DNA of 33,531 nucleotides, from contig CAIMGI010000101.1 of NCBI GenBank assembly GCA_903840505.1, positions 1-33,531 on the forward strand, written 5' to 3'. The stretch is from an uncultured Bacteroidota bacterium (lineage in GTDB: Bacteria > Bacteroidota > Bacteroidia > UBA4408). The translations under genes and the position numbers were made by a program. Shown here piece after piece: positions 9,285 through 18,832 of this stretch; positions within the stretch are counted from its first letter, which is position 1, and each line of letters opens with the position of its first letter. The notes beneath the pieces were generated by a model. The model was given only the letters and a program-made list of their open reading frames with translations, had not been told where the DNA came from and made no database searches.

Positions 9285-11813
9285 TTATAAATCACCAATG
9301 TTAGCTCCTATTGTGAAAGCAAACTCTCCTTTTTTAACCAATCCCGTTCCAACATTTCTGCCGGAGCGTCCTTGCGTTGAATAATCAAATCCCCAACCGT
9401 AATCAAATCCTAACATTCCAAACATCGGTAAAAATATTCTTATTCCTGCTCCTGCCGATCGCTTTACAACAAAGGGGTTAAACTCTTTGAAACTGTTCCA
9501 CGAATTACCTGCTTCTGCAAAAGCCAAGCCAAAAATTGTTGCTTGCGGATTTAGGGAAAAAGGGTAACGTAATTCCATTGTATATTTTACAATAGCAGAA
9601 GCCCCTGTACTGGGCGATAAATCACCGTCCGTATAACCACGCAAGGCAATTATTTCTCTGCCATCTAAATTGTATCCCGATAAACCACTACCTCCTAAAT
9701 AAAAACGTTCAAAAGGTGAAGTTCCGATTGTGCTGTTGTAATAACCCAAGTAACCTACTCCAACGCGTGTGTTTAGTACCAATTTATCAACCAGTTTTGT
9801 AAACCAGCTGGTGCTGAATTTTAATTTATAATATTCAATAAACTTGTATTTTTCTTCGGGTGTAACATCCACATAATCTTTTCCATTGAATAAGGAGTAA
9901 GGCAATGTTGCTTGTGCAGTTAAGGATATTGTACCTCCCGATTGAGTATAAATAGGTGCATCAATTGAGCTACGTGATAATACAGATTTAAAAGGGAGGT
10001 TATACGAGAATCCACTTTTGAAAAACTCACCAGTTTTAAATCCTAAATCATAGTTTTCCAACTTGTATTTTTGGGCGCTAAAATCGTTGTATAGGGTGAA
10101 ATAATCATCGGGAACTTTTAATCTTTTCCCAAGTCCAACAGACACACCTGTTATTTTTATTACTTGACGTGCAGGATCATCTTTTTTAGAACCATAACGA
10201 TTTTGTACGTTGTGGTAAACGGAAACACTAAATGAGTTTGGTTTTTTACCTCCCAGCCAAGGCTCAACAAAAGAGGCACTGTACGATTGATAATATAAAC
10301 CACTTGTTTGTGCACGTAAGCTCAATGATTGTCCGTCACCTGCAGGAAGCGGTTGCCAAGCACCTTTTTTGAAAAAATTATTTGCCGAGAAATTGTTGAA
10401 TGAAATACCTGCAGTAATTAACAAGTTTTTGTTACCGTAACCACCCGAAAGTTCAATTTGATCGGAAGGGTTTTCTTCTACTACGTATTCAATATCAACT
10501 GTTCCATCGGCTGGATTTGGTTTAGGGTTCACACCCATTTTTTGAGCATTAAAATAACGTAATTGCGATAATTCTCGTTGCGATCGTATGATGTCGGCAC
10601 GACTAAATAATTGTCCTGGCTTGGTGCGTATTTCACGCATAATTACTTTGTCGTTTGTTTTTGTATTTCCTACAACGGTAATTTTATTAATACGTGCTTG
10701 TTTCCCTTCATAAATACGCATTTCAAAATCGATGGAGTCGTTATCAACCACTATTTCAACTGGGGTAACGTTGAAAAATAAATATCCCTCATCCATATAA
10801 AGGGAGCTAACATCACGTCCATCGGCACTCATAAATAAACGCGAATCGAGTGTTGCTTGGTTAAATATATCTCCTTTTTTAATGCCTAAAAGAGTGTCTA
10901 ATCTACCCGTAGTGTACTTTGAATTTCCTACCCAAGTTATGTGACGGAAATAATATTTTTTACCCTCTTCGATGTTTATTTTTATGTTTAACAAACCTTC
11001 TGCATCTCTCCAAACGGTATCGCTTTTTATTTTAGCATCCCTAAATCCTTTTTCATTGTACTTGTCGATAATTGCAATTTTATCGGCTTCGTAATTTTCT
11101 TCCAAATATTTCGATCCTTTAAACACGTTATACCAGTGTTTTTCTTTGGTTTCCTTCATCAGTCTGTGAAGTTTCCCCTCTTTTATTTGAGTGTTTCCTG
11201 TAAAGTATATTTCTTTAATTTTTACTTTTTTATTTTTCTTGATATTAAAATATACTATTACGCTGTTCAATAAAGTGGTGTCTTTTTTTTGTGCTACATT
11301 CACAACAACATCATAAAACCCCTTGTCAACAAAGTGTTCCTTGATAATATTTTGTGATGATACAACTAAATTATCGGTAACTATTTTACCTTTTATAAGT
11401 CTTATTTTTTCGCGTAAATCATCTGCCTCACCTTTCTTTATTCCGGTAAAAGAAAATCGGGAAAGTCGTGGACGTTCCTCTACGTGTATGTTAAGGAAGA
11501 TGGTATTGTTTTGAACTTTCGTAGCTTTAATATCAATATCCGCAAACAAATTTTGTTCCCAAAGGTTTTGAATGGCACGTGTTATTTTTTCGCCCGGAAC
11601 CATAATTTTATCGCCAATGGTTAAACCGCAAATTGTTACCAAAACATTTTTGTCAAGGTAGTCGGTTCCACTGATTGTAATTCCTCCAATTTCGTATTCA
11701 CGCGGGGTGTTATAGTCAATTGTTTCTAAATCGGAACCGATAGAAACTTGGGCTTTTGAAGCCAACATAAAAAAGCAAAAAGCAAACGTAATTGTATTCC
11801 TTAATATTCTCAT
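9285..11813 (-). CDS. bamA: Outer membrane protein assembly factor BamA (Omp85)
   Basis: POTRA repeats (EIGGITISGTDYLDKNVLV..., KVKIKEIYFTGNTQIKEG..., RINKITVVGNTKTNDKVIMREIRTKPGQLFSRADI) and Omp85 barrel (GLSGYNLDGREIIALRGY...). Confidence 0.96.
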   Translation of the reverse strand: MRILRNTITFAFCFFMLASKAQVSIGSDLETIDYNTPREYEIGGITISGTDYLDKNVLVTICGLTIGDKIMVPGEKITRAIQNLWEQNLFADIDIKATKVQNNTIFLNIHVEERPRLSRFSFTGIKKGEADDLREKIRLIKGKIVTDNLVVSSQNIIKEHFVDKGFYDVVVNVAQKKDTTLLNSVIVYFNIKKNKKVKIKEIYFTGNTQIKEGKLHRLMKETKEKHWYNVFKGSKYLEENYEADKIAIIDKYNEKGFRDAKIKSDTVWRDAEGLLNIKINIEEGKKYYFRHITWVGNSKYTTGRLDTLLGIKKGDIFNQATLDSRLFMSADGRDVSSLYMDEGYLFFNVTPVEIVVDNDSIDFEMRIYEGKQARINKITVVGNTKTNDKVIMREIRTKPGQLFSRADIIRSQRELSQLRYFNAQKMGVNPKPNPADGTVDIEYVVEENPSDQIELSGGYGNKNLLITAGISFNNFSANNFFKKGAWQPLPAGDGQSLSLRAQTSGLYYQSYSASFVEPWLGGKKPNSFSVSVYHNVQNRYGSKKDDPARQVIKITGVSVGLGKRLKVPDDYFTLYNDFSAQKYKLENYDLGFKTGEFFKSGFSYNLPFKSVLSRSSIDAPIYTQSGGTISLTAQATLPYSLFNGKDYVDVTPEEKYKFIEYYKLKFSTSWFTKLVDKLVLNTRVGVGYLGYYNSTIGTSPFERFYLGGSGLSGYNLDGREIIALRGYTDGDLSPSTGASAIVKYTMELRYPFSLNPQATIFGLAFAEAGNSWNSFKEFNPFVVKRSAGAGIRIFLPMFGMLGFDYGWGFDYSTQGRSGRNVGTGLVKKGEFAFTIGANIGDL

Positions 11814-11816
11814 TTT

Positions 11817-12560
11817 CTATTTGCTTATTTGTTCGCTAGTTAGTCCGTATCTGCGTTCACGTTGTTGATAATCTAATATGGCATCTACCAAATCTTGTTT
11901 TCTAAAGTCGGGCCAAAGTTTGTCGATAAAACAAAGTTCGGAATAAGCAATTTGCCACAACAAAAAATTGCTGATGCGTTTTTCACCGCTTGTGCGTATC
12001 AGCATATCGGGGTCAGGTATTCCGGCAGTGGTTAAATGTGAAGAGAAGATATTTTCGTTGATGTCATTGATGGAAATGGAATTGTTTTTTACTTCCTCTG
12101 CTATTTGTTTTACGGCTTCAATAATTTCCCATTTCGAACTATAGCTCAATGCAATAACAACGGTCATTTTGGTGTTTTGTGAAGTCAATCCAATTGTGTG
12201 CATTAACTCATCGTAGGTTTCCTTGGGTAAACTTTTAGTATCGCCAATGGTTGCTAATTTTATTTGATTGTCGTTTAGTTTTTTTACTTCGTTTTTAAGT
12301 GTTTTTACCAAGAGTCCCATCAGCGCATCTACTTCTTCTTTGGGTCGGTTCCAATTTTCGGTCGAAAAAGCATATAAGGTAAGGTATTCAACACCAATTT
12401 CGGCCGCCATTTCAACTGTTTCGCTTACGGCAGTAATGGCATTTAAATGACCATAAATTCTATTCTCACCTTGGGTTTTTGCCCATCTTCCATTGCCATC
12501 CATTGTGATAGCAATGTGCTTCGGTATTTTGTTAAAATCTATTTTACTTGTATCAGCCAT
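11817..12560 (-). CDS. uppS: Isoprenyl transferase (undecaprenyl diphosphate synthase)
   Basis: HIAITMDGNGRWAKTQG, LTLYAFSTENWNRPKEEV, PDPDMLIRTSGEKRISNFLLWQIAYSEL. Confidence 0.97.
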   Translation of the reverse strand: MADTSKIDFNKIPKHIAITMDGNGRWAKTQGENRIYGHLNAITAVSETVEMAAEIGVEYLTLYAFSTENWNRPKEEVDALMGLLVKTLKNEVKKLNDNQIKLATIGDTKSLPKETYDELMHTIGLTSQNTKMTVVIALSYSSKWEIIEAVKQIAEEVKNNSISINDINENIFSSHLTTAGIPDPDMLIRTSGEKRISNFLLWQIAYSELCFIDKLWPDFRKQDLVDAILDYQQRERRYGLTSEQISK

Positions 12561-12589
12561 ATTATCCTATAGGACGTTAAAAAAGCCAT

Positions 12590-12597
12590 CAAAGTTA
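12590..12597 (-). promoter_or_regulatory. Candidate Bacteroidota -7 element (TAACTTTG) upstream of uppS
   Basis: caaagtta on + = TAACTTTG on -, about 30 nt upstream of the uppS ATG. Confidence 0.35.
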
Positions 12598-12611
12598 CAA
12601 TAATTATTAAA

Positions 12612-13439
12612 TTAATAGGCAGGGCAACGGTCGTGACGGTCGGTGAACTTATAGGCTACCGTTATTCCTGCAAAGGAGTACCAATCTTTGTTTTTTGAAT
12701 TGCCTCTTTGTCGGTCAGTGCCGGTTACATAGCCTAAATTACTGCGGTTCGAAAGTTCGGCAGCCAATGTTCCTTTTTCGGCAGCCAATATGGTAGGGTC
12801 GACATAGGTTTTGCTCACATCGTCAATATAATCGGTAAAAGTTTTGCGCATACCCCATTCGGCAGCAATGCTTAAATGTTTGGCAATGGTGGCTTTAAAT
12901 CCAATTCCGAAAGGGATGGAGGCTTGAATGGTGCTGTACTTTTTTCGGTTGTAATAAGTTGTTCCTTGTCCTTCGGTACCTAAGTTTCTTAAATCTACAT
13001 AGCTTCCGTTTACGTTTGCTTGAGGGTTAAATCTGAAAGCAGATAGACCTATAAAAACAAAGGGGCTCGCGGGGATTTGCCAATTTCCTGTTTCGTATTG
13101 AAAAAAATTGAATTCATATTGTGCAGTAGCTTCCCATAAGGTTGAGGTAAAATTCAGATTGCGGTTTTTTTGTGCCACATCTTTCGACTGGGCATCACTG
13201 GCAGTAAGTTTGCCATAATTAATAGCATACTTTAAAGTTTGACGGTAATTGAGGTTTCTTCTATATACCAATCCGGCTGCAGGTTGTGTTTTATGAAATT
13301 GTTTAATGGGGTTTAAGTCGCCAATATAATAGGAGCCACCTAAAAACAAGCCCAATTCATTTTTTTGAGCAAGTGAAAAATGGCAGCAAACAATACTGCA
13401 AAAAAGGAATAAACAGTTCTTAATGTTCATTGTAGGCAA
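12612..13439 (-). CDS. DUF6089/PorG-like outer membrane beta-barrel protein
   Basis: Signal peptide (…CCHFSLAQ), ELGLFLGGSYYIGDLNP, aromatic beta-barrel pattern, position upstream of uppS-bamA as in other Bacteroidota. Confidence 0.75.
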   Translation of the reverse strand: MPTMNIKNCLFLFCSIVCCHFSLAQKNELGLFLGGSYYIGDLNPIKQFHKTQPAAGLVYRRNLNYRQTLKYAINYGKLTASDAQSKDVAQKNRNLNFTSTLWEATAQYEFNFFQYETGNWQIPASPFVFIGLSAFRFNPQANVNGSYVDLRNLGTEGQGTTYYNRKKYSTIQASIPFGIGFKATIAKHLSIAAEWGMRKTFTDYIDDVSKTYVDPTILAAEKGTLAAELSNRSNLGYVTGTDRQRGNSKNKDWYSFAGITVAYKFTDRHDRCPAY

Positions 13440-13583
13440 TTATAACGAATAATATGTGTATTTTAGTATACCTTTCGTTTGTATATGTTAAATAATATTA
13501 ATAGCTCCCATAAAGCAGTATAGTGAAAATGAAATGTACAAATGTAAAAATTGATTGATATATTTGTTTTTTTCAATGTATAA

Positions 13584-15131
13584 ATGACATTATTCACTAA
13601 AATACTTACTCGTGCGGTTGAATTAAAAAAAACAATTCCAAAAGTTGGTCGTAAGAAGGATGTATTAAAAATTCAGCAGTCGGCATTATTGAAATTGTTG
13701 CGCAAAGCAAGAAACACTTCCTTTGGTAAGGAATATGATTTTGACAGCATTGTTTTTTCAAAAAATCCATTGAGTGAATTTCAAAAAAAAGTACCTGTTT
13801 TTGACTATCAAAAAATTTATGATACCTGGTGGAGCCGCTTGTTAAATAATGAGGAAAATGTTTGTTGGCCAGGGAAAGTAAAATATTTTGCCTTGAGTTC
13901 AGGTACATCGGGAGCTTCCAGCAAGTACATTCCTGTTACATCACAAATGTTGCGTTCAATAAAAAGAGCGAGTGCTTTGCACGTGCTAACGTTAGCGGAT
14001 TATGATATTCCGGTTACCTTTTTGGAAAAGGGCTTTTTAATGATTGGAGGCAGCACTGATTTGAGAAGCAGGGGCAGTTATTTTGAAGGCGATCTTTCGG
14101 GAATAACTACAGGTAATATACCTTTTTGGTTTCAAGAGTTTTATAAACCGGGTAAGGAAATATCCAAAGAAAAGGATTGGAATGTTAAAATAGAAAAAAT
14201 AGTAGAGAATGCCAAACAGTGGGATATTGCCATTATTTGTGGTGTTCCGGCTTGGATACAAATAGTGCTTCAAAAAATCATTACCCGTTATAAGGTAAAT
14301 AACATTCACGACATTTGGCCAAATTTGTCGGTTTATGTTAGTGGTGGAGTTTCTTTTGAGCCCTACAGAAATGGCTTTGGAAAATTATTTGCCAAACCCC
14401 TTATCTATTTAGATACATACTTGGCTTCCGAAGGTTTTATGGCTTTTCAGGCGCGTCCCGATACAACATCTATGCAGTTGATATTGAATAATGGGATATT
14501 TTTTGAATTTGTACCTTTTACTTCCGATAATTTTGATGAAGATGGGGAATTGCTTGAGAATCCTAAAGTGTTATTGATAAATGAAGTGGAAGAGGGTAAG
14601 GAATACGCTTTACTTATTTCTACAAATGCCGGAACTTGGCGTTATTTAATTGGTGATACTGTTAAATTTACATCCAAGGAAAAGTCTGAAATAATCATTA
14701 CAGGACGAACGAAGCATTTTATGAGTTTGTGTGGCGAGCATTTATCGGTTGACAATTTGAATAAGGCAGTTACCACTGCGGCCAATGAATTAAATATTCT
14801 CATTACCGAATTTACGCTTACCGGTGCTCCTGCCAAGGAAGGTGTTTTTAGTCATAAATGGTACGTTGGTACGAATTCAAAAATAGATGGGGCTACCTTA
14901 TTAAAAAGAATTGATCAGTTATTGTGTGAGCTGAACGATGATTATGCTGTGGAACGTAAGGAGGCATTGAAAGAAATAAGTATATCGGTACTCCCATTGG
15001 ATATTTTTTATGCTTGGATGCGTAAAAATGGGAAAGAGGGGGGACAAAATAAATTTCCGAGGGTGTTAAAAAAGGAGAAGCAAGAAGACTGGGAACTATT
15101 TGTTAAAAGTGCCTCAATTCAAAATATTTAA
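13584..15131 (+). CDS. GH3 auxin-responsive promoter family protein (acyl-adenylate/amide synthetase fold)
   Basis: YFALSSGTSGASSKYIPVT, YLASEGFMAFQ, YALLISTNAGTWRYLIGDTVKF, IITGRTKHFMSLCGEHLS. Confidence 0.9.
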   Translation: MTLFTKILTRAVELKKTIPKVGRKKDVLKIQQSALLKLLRKARNTSFGKEYDFDSIVFSKNPLSEFQKKVPVFDYQKIYDTWWSRLLNNEENVCWPGKVKYFALSSGTSGASSKYIPVTSQMLRSIKRASALHVLTLADYDIPVTFLEKGFLMIGGSTDLRSRGSYFEGDLSGITTGNIPFWFQEFYKPGKEISKEKDWNVKIEKIVENAKQWDIAIICGVPAWIQIVLQKIITRYKVNNIHDIWPNLSVYVSGGVSFEPYRNGFGKLFAKPLIYLDTYLASEGFMAFQARPDTTSMQLILNNGIFFEFVPFTSDNFDEDGELLENPKVLLINEVEEGKEYALLISTNAGTWRYLIGDTVKFTSKEKSEIIITGRTKHFMSLCGEHLSVDNLNKAVTTAANELNILITEFTLTGAPAKEGVFSHKWYVGTNSKIDGATLLKRIDQLLCELNDDYAVERKEALKEISISVLPLDIFYAWMRKNGKEGGQNKFPRVLKKEKQEDWELFVKSASIQNI

Positions 15132-15145
15132 TTCCATTTGCATTT

Positions 15146-15760
15146 ATGATAGCAGCATTGTTTCAGGGCATTTTTTTAGGATGCGTGTTAAGTGTGCTAA
15201 TAGGACCTGTGTTTTTTTTGCTCATACAAACAAGTATTAAAAAGGGTTTTAGGGCGGCAATGTTTTTGGAAATAGGCATTTTTGCAAGCGATGCTTTTTG
15301 TATTTGGTTGTGTTATATGGGACTTGCAAGCATAGTGCAGAATCCTGAATACGAAAAAGTAATAGCTATTATTGGAGGAAGCATCCTTATAGGCTTTGGA
15401 ATAGCCACCATTTTTAGTCATAAAAAAATGAGCAATGAGAATCCCGAAGAGATTAAAATAAAAATTCCGCGATTGATTCTGAAAGGCTTTTTTTTCAATA
15501 TCAGTAATCCTTCGGTAATATTATTTTGGATTGGATCAGTAGGAGTTGCCATCTCTCAATTTAATTCACAAAGGGGATATATATTTGCCTATTTCTGTGG
15601 AACACTTATTACGGTATTGGGCATTGATATTCTGAAAGCTTATTTAGCCAATAAAATAAAATCCTTTCTTACACCCAAAATGTTTGATATTGTGAATAAG
15701 ATTGCAGGAATTGTCATTATTGGTTTTGGGGTATACCTTATAGGAAGCAAGTTTTTTTAG
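15146..15760 (+). CDS. LysE family translocator
   Basis: GIFLGCVLSVLIGPVFFLLIQTSIKKGFRAAMFLEIGIFASDAF, FFFNISNPSVILFWIGSVG, six hydrophobic segments. Confidence 0.88.
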   Translation: MIAALFQGIFLGCVLSVLIGPVFFLLIQTSIKKGFRAAMFLEIGIFASDAFCIWLCYMGLASIVQNPEYEKVIAIIGGSILIGFGIATIFSHKKMSNENPEEIKIKIPRLILKGFFFNISNPSVILFWIGSVGVAISQFNSQRGYIFAYFCGTLITVLGIDILKAYLANKIKSFLTPKMFDIVNKIAGIVIIGFGVYLIGSKFF

Positions 15761-15812
15761 TCGGATAATACCATCATAAAATCCTATATTTACATTAAAA
15801 CGATTATTTCTT

Positions 15813-16478
15813 ATGGCTAGTTATAAAACAATCCCCTATAAGGGTGAAGCGTATGATGAGAAGGAATTGATTGCCAAGTCTGTGGAATATTATAATTGGA
15901 TGGAAAAGCGCAGAACGGTAAGGGACTTTTCGGAACAACCTGTTCCATTGGAAGTGATTCAAAAAATAGTATTATCGGCTTCCACGGCTCCATCGGGAGC
16001 GCACAAGCAGCCTTGGAGCTTTTGTGTGGTAAGTAACCCCGAAATTAAAAAGAAAATTCGCCAAGCAGCCGAAAAGGAAGAAAAGGAGAGTTATAATGGC
16101 AGAATGACCCAAGAATGGTTGGAGGATTTGGCTCCATTGGGCACCGATTGGCAAAAACCCTTTTTAGAAACAACACCTTATCTAATTATAGTATTTAAAC
16201 GTATCTATGAATTGAAAGGGGAGGTTAAAAGAAATAATTATTATGTAAGCGAATCGGTGGGGATTGCTTGTGGGTTTTTGTTAACTGCTATACACAACGC
16301 AGGACTGGTAGCTCTTACCCATACACCCAGTCCGATGAATTTTTTAAGTAAATTATTGAATAGGCCCGAAAATGAACGTCCTTTTTTGCTTATTCCTGTG
16401 GGTTACCCGGCAGTAAATGCTTTAGTTCCGGATTTGAGGAGAAAAGATTTGGATGAAGTACTATTTCTTTACGACTAA
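15813..16478 (+). CDS. Nitroreductase family protein (iodotyrosine deiodinase-like subgroup)
   Basis: RRTVRDFSEQPVPLEVIQKIVLSASTAPSGAHKQPWSFCVV; GIACGFLLTAIHNAGLVALTHTPSPMNFL. Confidence 0.88.
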   Translation: MASYKTIPYKGEAYDEKELIAKSVEYYNWMEKRRTVRDFSEQPVPLEVIQKIVLSASTAPSGAHKQPWSFCVVSNPEIKKKIRQAAEKEEKESYNGRMTQEWLEDLAPLGTDWQKPFLETTPYLIIVFKRIYELKGEVKRNNYYVSESVGIACGFLLTAIHNAGLVALTHTPSPMNFLSKLLNRPENERPFLLIPVGYPAVNALVPDLRRKDLDEVLFLYD

Positions 16479-16483
16479 AAAGA

Positions 16484-16513
16484 TTTGATTTTAAATCAAT
16501 AAATGTATATTTG
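16484..16513 (+). promoter_or_regulatory. Bacteroidota-type promoter for acpP: TTTG - 18 nt - TATATTTG
   Basis: TTTG at 16484-16487 and TATATTTG at 16506-16513, upstream of acpP ATG at 16549; fits TTTG-N~19-TAnnTTTG. Confidence 0.75.
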
Positions 16514-16548
16514 CACAAAATTTTTTATAAACTTAAAACAGTTACAAA

Positions 16549-16785
16549 ATGTCAGACATTACATCAAGAGTAAAAGCTATAATAGTAGATAAACTAGGTG
16601 TTGACGAGAAAGAAGTTACGCCAGAAGCTAGTTTTACAAACGATCTAGGAGCAGATTCACTAGATACAGTTGAGTTGATTATGGAATTCGAAAAGGAATT
16701 CAACATTGCAATTCCGGATGATCAAGCTGAAAAAATTAGCACAGTAGGTCAGGCGATAGCTTATATCGAGAGCAACGTAAAGTAA
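16549..16785 (+). CDS. acpP: Acyl carrier protein
   Basis: [49 protein letters not shown] phosphopantetheine site. Confidence 0.98.
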   Translation: MSDITSRVKAIIVDKLGVDEKEVTPEASFTNDLGADSLDTVELIMEFEKEFNIAIPDDQAEKISTVGQAIAYIESNVK

Positions 16786-16800
16786 TTTAACGTATTTGTT

Positions 16801-18054
16801 ATGCAATTAAAACGAGTTGTAGTAACCGGCTTAGGAGCTATAACACCTTTAGGTAATAGTGTTTCTCAATATTGGGAGGGCTTAATCAATGGTGTAAGTG
16901 GTGCTGATATTATAACTCGCTTTGATGCATCTAAGTTTAAAACAAAATTCGCTTGCGAAATAAAGGGTTTTGATGCCCTTAATTATTTTGATCGCAAAGA
17001 ATCCCGTAAACTAGACACTTTTTCTCATTACGCCATTGCGGCAGTTGATGAGGCAATGAAGGATTCCGGCATTGATACCGCTTCCATTAATTTGGATAGA
17101 GCAGGTGTTATTTGGGGTTCGGGAATTGGTGGTTTGGATACCTTCTTACACGAGTGTACCGAATTTGCAAAGGGTGATGGAACACCACGTTTCAACCCTT
17201 TCTTTATTCCTAAAATGATTGCGGATATTGCATCAGGTCATATTTCTATTCGTTACAGTTTTAGAGGACCAAATTTTACTACAGTATCAGCTTGTGCATC
17301 GTCTACAAATGCTTTGATTGACGCCTTTAATTATATTCGTCTGAACAAGGCAGATATTATTATTTCGGGTGGCTCGGAAGCAACGGTGAACGAGGCGGGA
17401 GTGGGTGGTTTCAATGCATTACAAGCACTTTCTACGCGTAACGATTCTCCTAAAACAGCTTCCCGTCCCTTTGATTTAGACAGAGAAGGTTTTGTATTGG
17501 GTGAAGGATCGGGAGCCTTAATATTGGAAGAATACGAACACGCTATTAGAAGAGGTGCAAAAATATATGCTGAAATTGTGGGCGGAGGTATGAGTGCCGA
17601 TGCGTACCATATGACAGCACCACATCCTGAAGGCTTGGGAGCATTGAATGTAATGAAAAATGCATTGAGTGATGCCGAAATGAAGCCCGAAGATATTGAT
17701 TATGTAAATGTTCACGGAACGTCTACTCCTTTGGGTGATATCAGTGAATCAAAAGCAATACAAGGTGTTTTTGGTGAACACGCTTACAAGTTGAACATTA
17801 GTTCTACCAAATCTATGACTGGTCATTTATTAGGAGCAGCCGGTGCCATAGAGGCAATTGCTTCAATATTGGCAGTTAAGAACGATATTATCCCTCCTAC
17901 CATTAATCATTTTACCGATGACCCTGCTTTTGACAGTAAATTAAACTTTACTTTTAATACAGCCCAAAAGCGTGTGGTAAATGCAGCTTTAAGTAACACC
18001 TTTGGTTTTGGTGGTCACAATGCTTCGGTGATTATGAAAAAATATAAAGCTTAG
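16801..18054 (+). CDS. fabF: Beta-ketoacyl-ACP synthase II
   Basis: RVVVTGLGAITPLGNS, TVSACASSTNAL, NVHGTSTPLGD, SMTGHLLGAAGAIEA, NTFGFGGHNAS. Confidence 0.97.
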   Translation: MQLKRVVVTGLGAITPLGNSVSQYWEGLINGVSGADIITRFDASKFKTKFACEIKGFDALNYFDRKESRKLDTFSHYAIAAVDEAMKDSGIDTASINLDRAGVIWGSGIGGLDTFLHECTEFAKGDGTPRFNPFFIPKMIADIASGHISIRYSFRGPNFTTVSACASSTNALIDAFNYIRLNKADIIISGGSEATVNEAGVGGFNALQALSTRNDSPKTASRPFDLDREGFVLGEGSGALILEEYEHAIRRGAKIYAEIVGGGMSADAYHMTAPHPEGLGALNVMKNALSDAEMKPEDIDYVNVHGTSTPLGDISESKAIQGVFGEHAYKLNISSTKSMTGHLLGAAGAIEAIASILAVKNDIIPPTINHFTDDPAFDSKLNFTFNTAQKRVVNAALSNTFGFGGHNASVIMKKYKA

Positions 18055-18062
18055 TATTCCTT

Positions 18063-18791
18063 TTGCTTTCTTCTACTTTACATTATTTACGTATATTTTC
18101 TTCAAAGGATAAGGACTTGATAAACTCCTTAAAGAATTTGTTGGGATTTTACCCTTCCAATATTTCTTTGTACAAACTTGCCTTTAGTCATAGGTCTGTT
18201 GCAATATCCAATAAAAATGGAATATCCACCAGCAATGAGCGATTGGAATATTTGGGTGATGCGGTGTTGGGTGCAATTGTGGCAGAATATCTTTTTAAAA
18301 AATTTCCTTTAAAGGACGAGGGCTTTTTAACAAAAATGCGTTCGCGTATTGTGAACAGAAAACAAATGAATAAACTATCCTTGAAGTTGGGTATAAATAA
18401 TCATTTGAATTATAATATTAACAATAAGCAATTGGGCGGTTCCATAAACGGTGATGCAATGGAGGCTTTAATAGGAGCTATTTATATGGATAAGGGCTAT
18501 AAAACAACCGCAGATTTTATTGTAAATCGTTTGCTGAAAATTCACATTGACCTGGATGAAATTGAGAACACCGACACCGATTATAAAAGTAAAATAATTG
18601 AGTGGGGACAAAAGAATAAACAAAAGGTGCAATTTGAAATTGCTGAGGTAGTTGGTGAGCCACACGAAAAGGTATATACAATTAACTTGATGATAGAAGG
18701 AGAAGTGATGGGTATGGGAAAAAGTTATTCTAAAAAAGTAGCCGAACAACAGGCTGCCGAAATTACCTGCGAAAAATTAGCAATAGCATAA
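18063..18791 (+). CDS. rnc: Ribonuclease III (TTG start as called by the ORF track)
   Basis: NERLEYLGDAVLGAIVAEYLF signature; GDAMEALIGAIYMDKGY; C-terminal dsRBD ending AEQQAAEITCEKL. Confidence 0.95.
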   Translation: MLSSTLHYLRIFSSKDKDLINSLKNLLGFYPSNISLYKLAFSHRSVAISNKNGISTSNERLEYLGDAVLGAIVAEYLFKKFPLKDEGFLTKMRSRIVNRKQMNKLSLKLGINNHLNYNINNKQLGGSINGDAMEALIGAIYMDKGYKTTADFIVNRLLKIHIDLDEIENTDTDYKSKIIEWGQKNKQKVQFEIAEVVGEPHEKVYTINLMIEGEVMGMGKSYSKKVAEQQAAEITCEKLAIA

Positions 18792-18832
18792 GTTGGCATT
18801 ATCTGATTTAAATTACAACCTTTGCTACGCAG

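Noticed and set aside
13440-13583. Divergent intergenic region (PorG-like/GH3) as an sRNA or regulatory RNA locus
   Set aside because: Only AT-rich sequence with TAnnTTTG-like promoter matches (TATATTTG at 13559-13566 on +, TACATTTG at 13539-13546 on -); no stable structure visible by eye.
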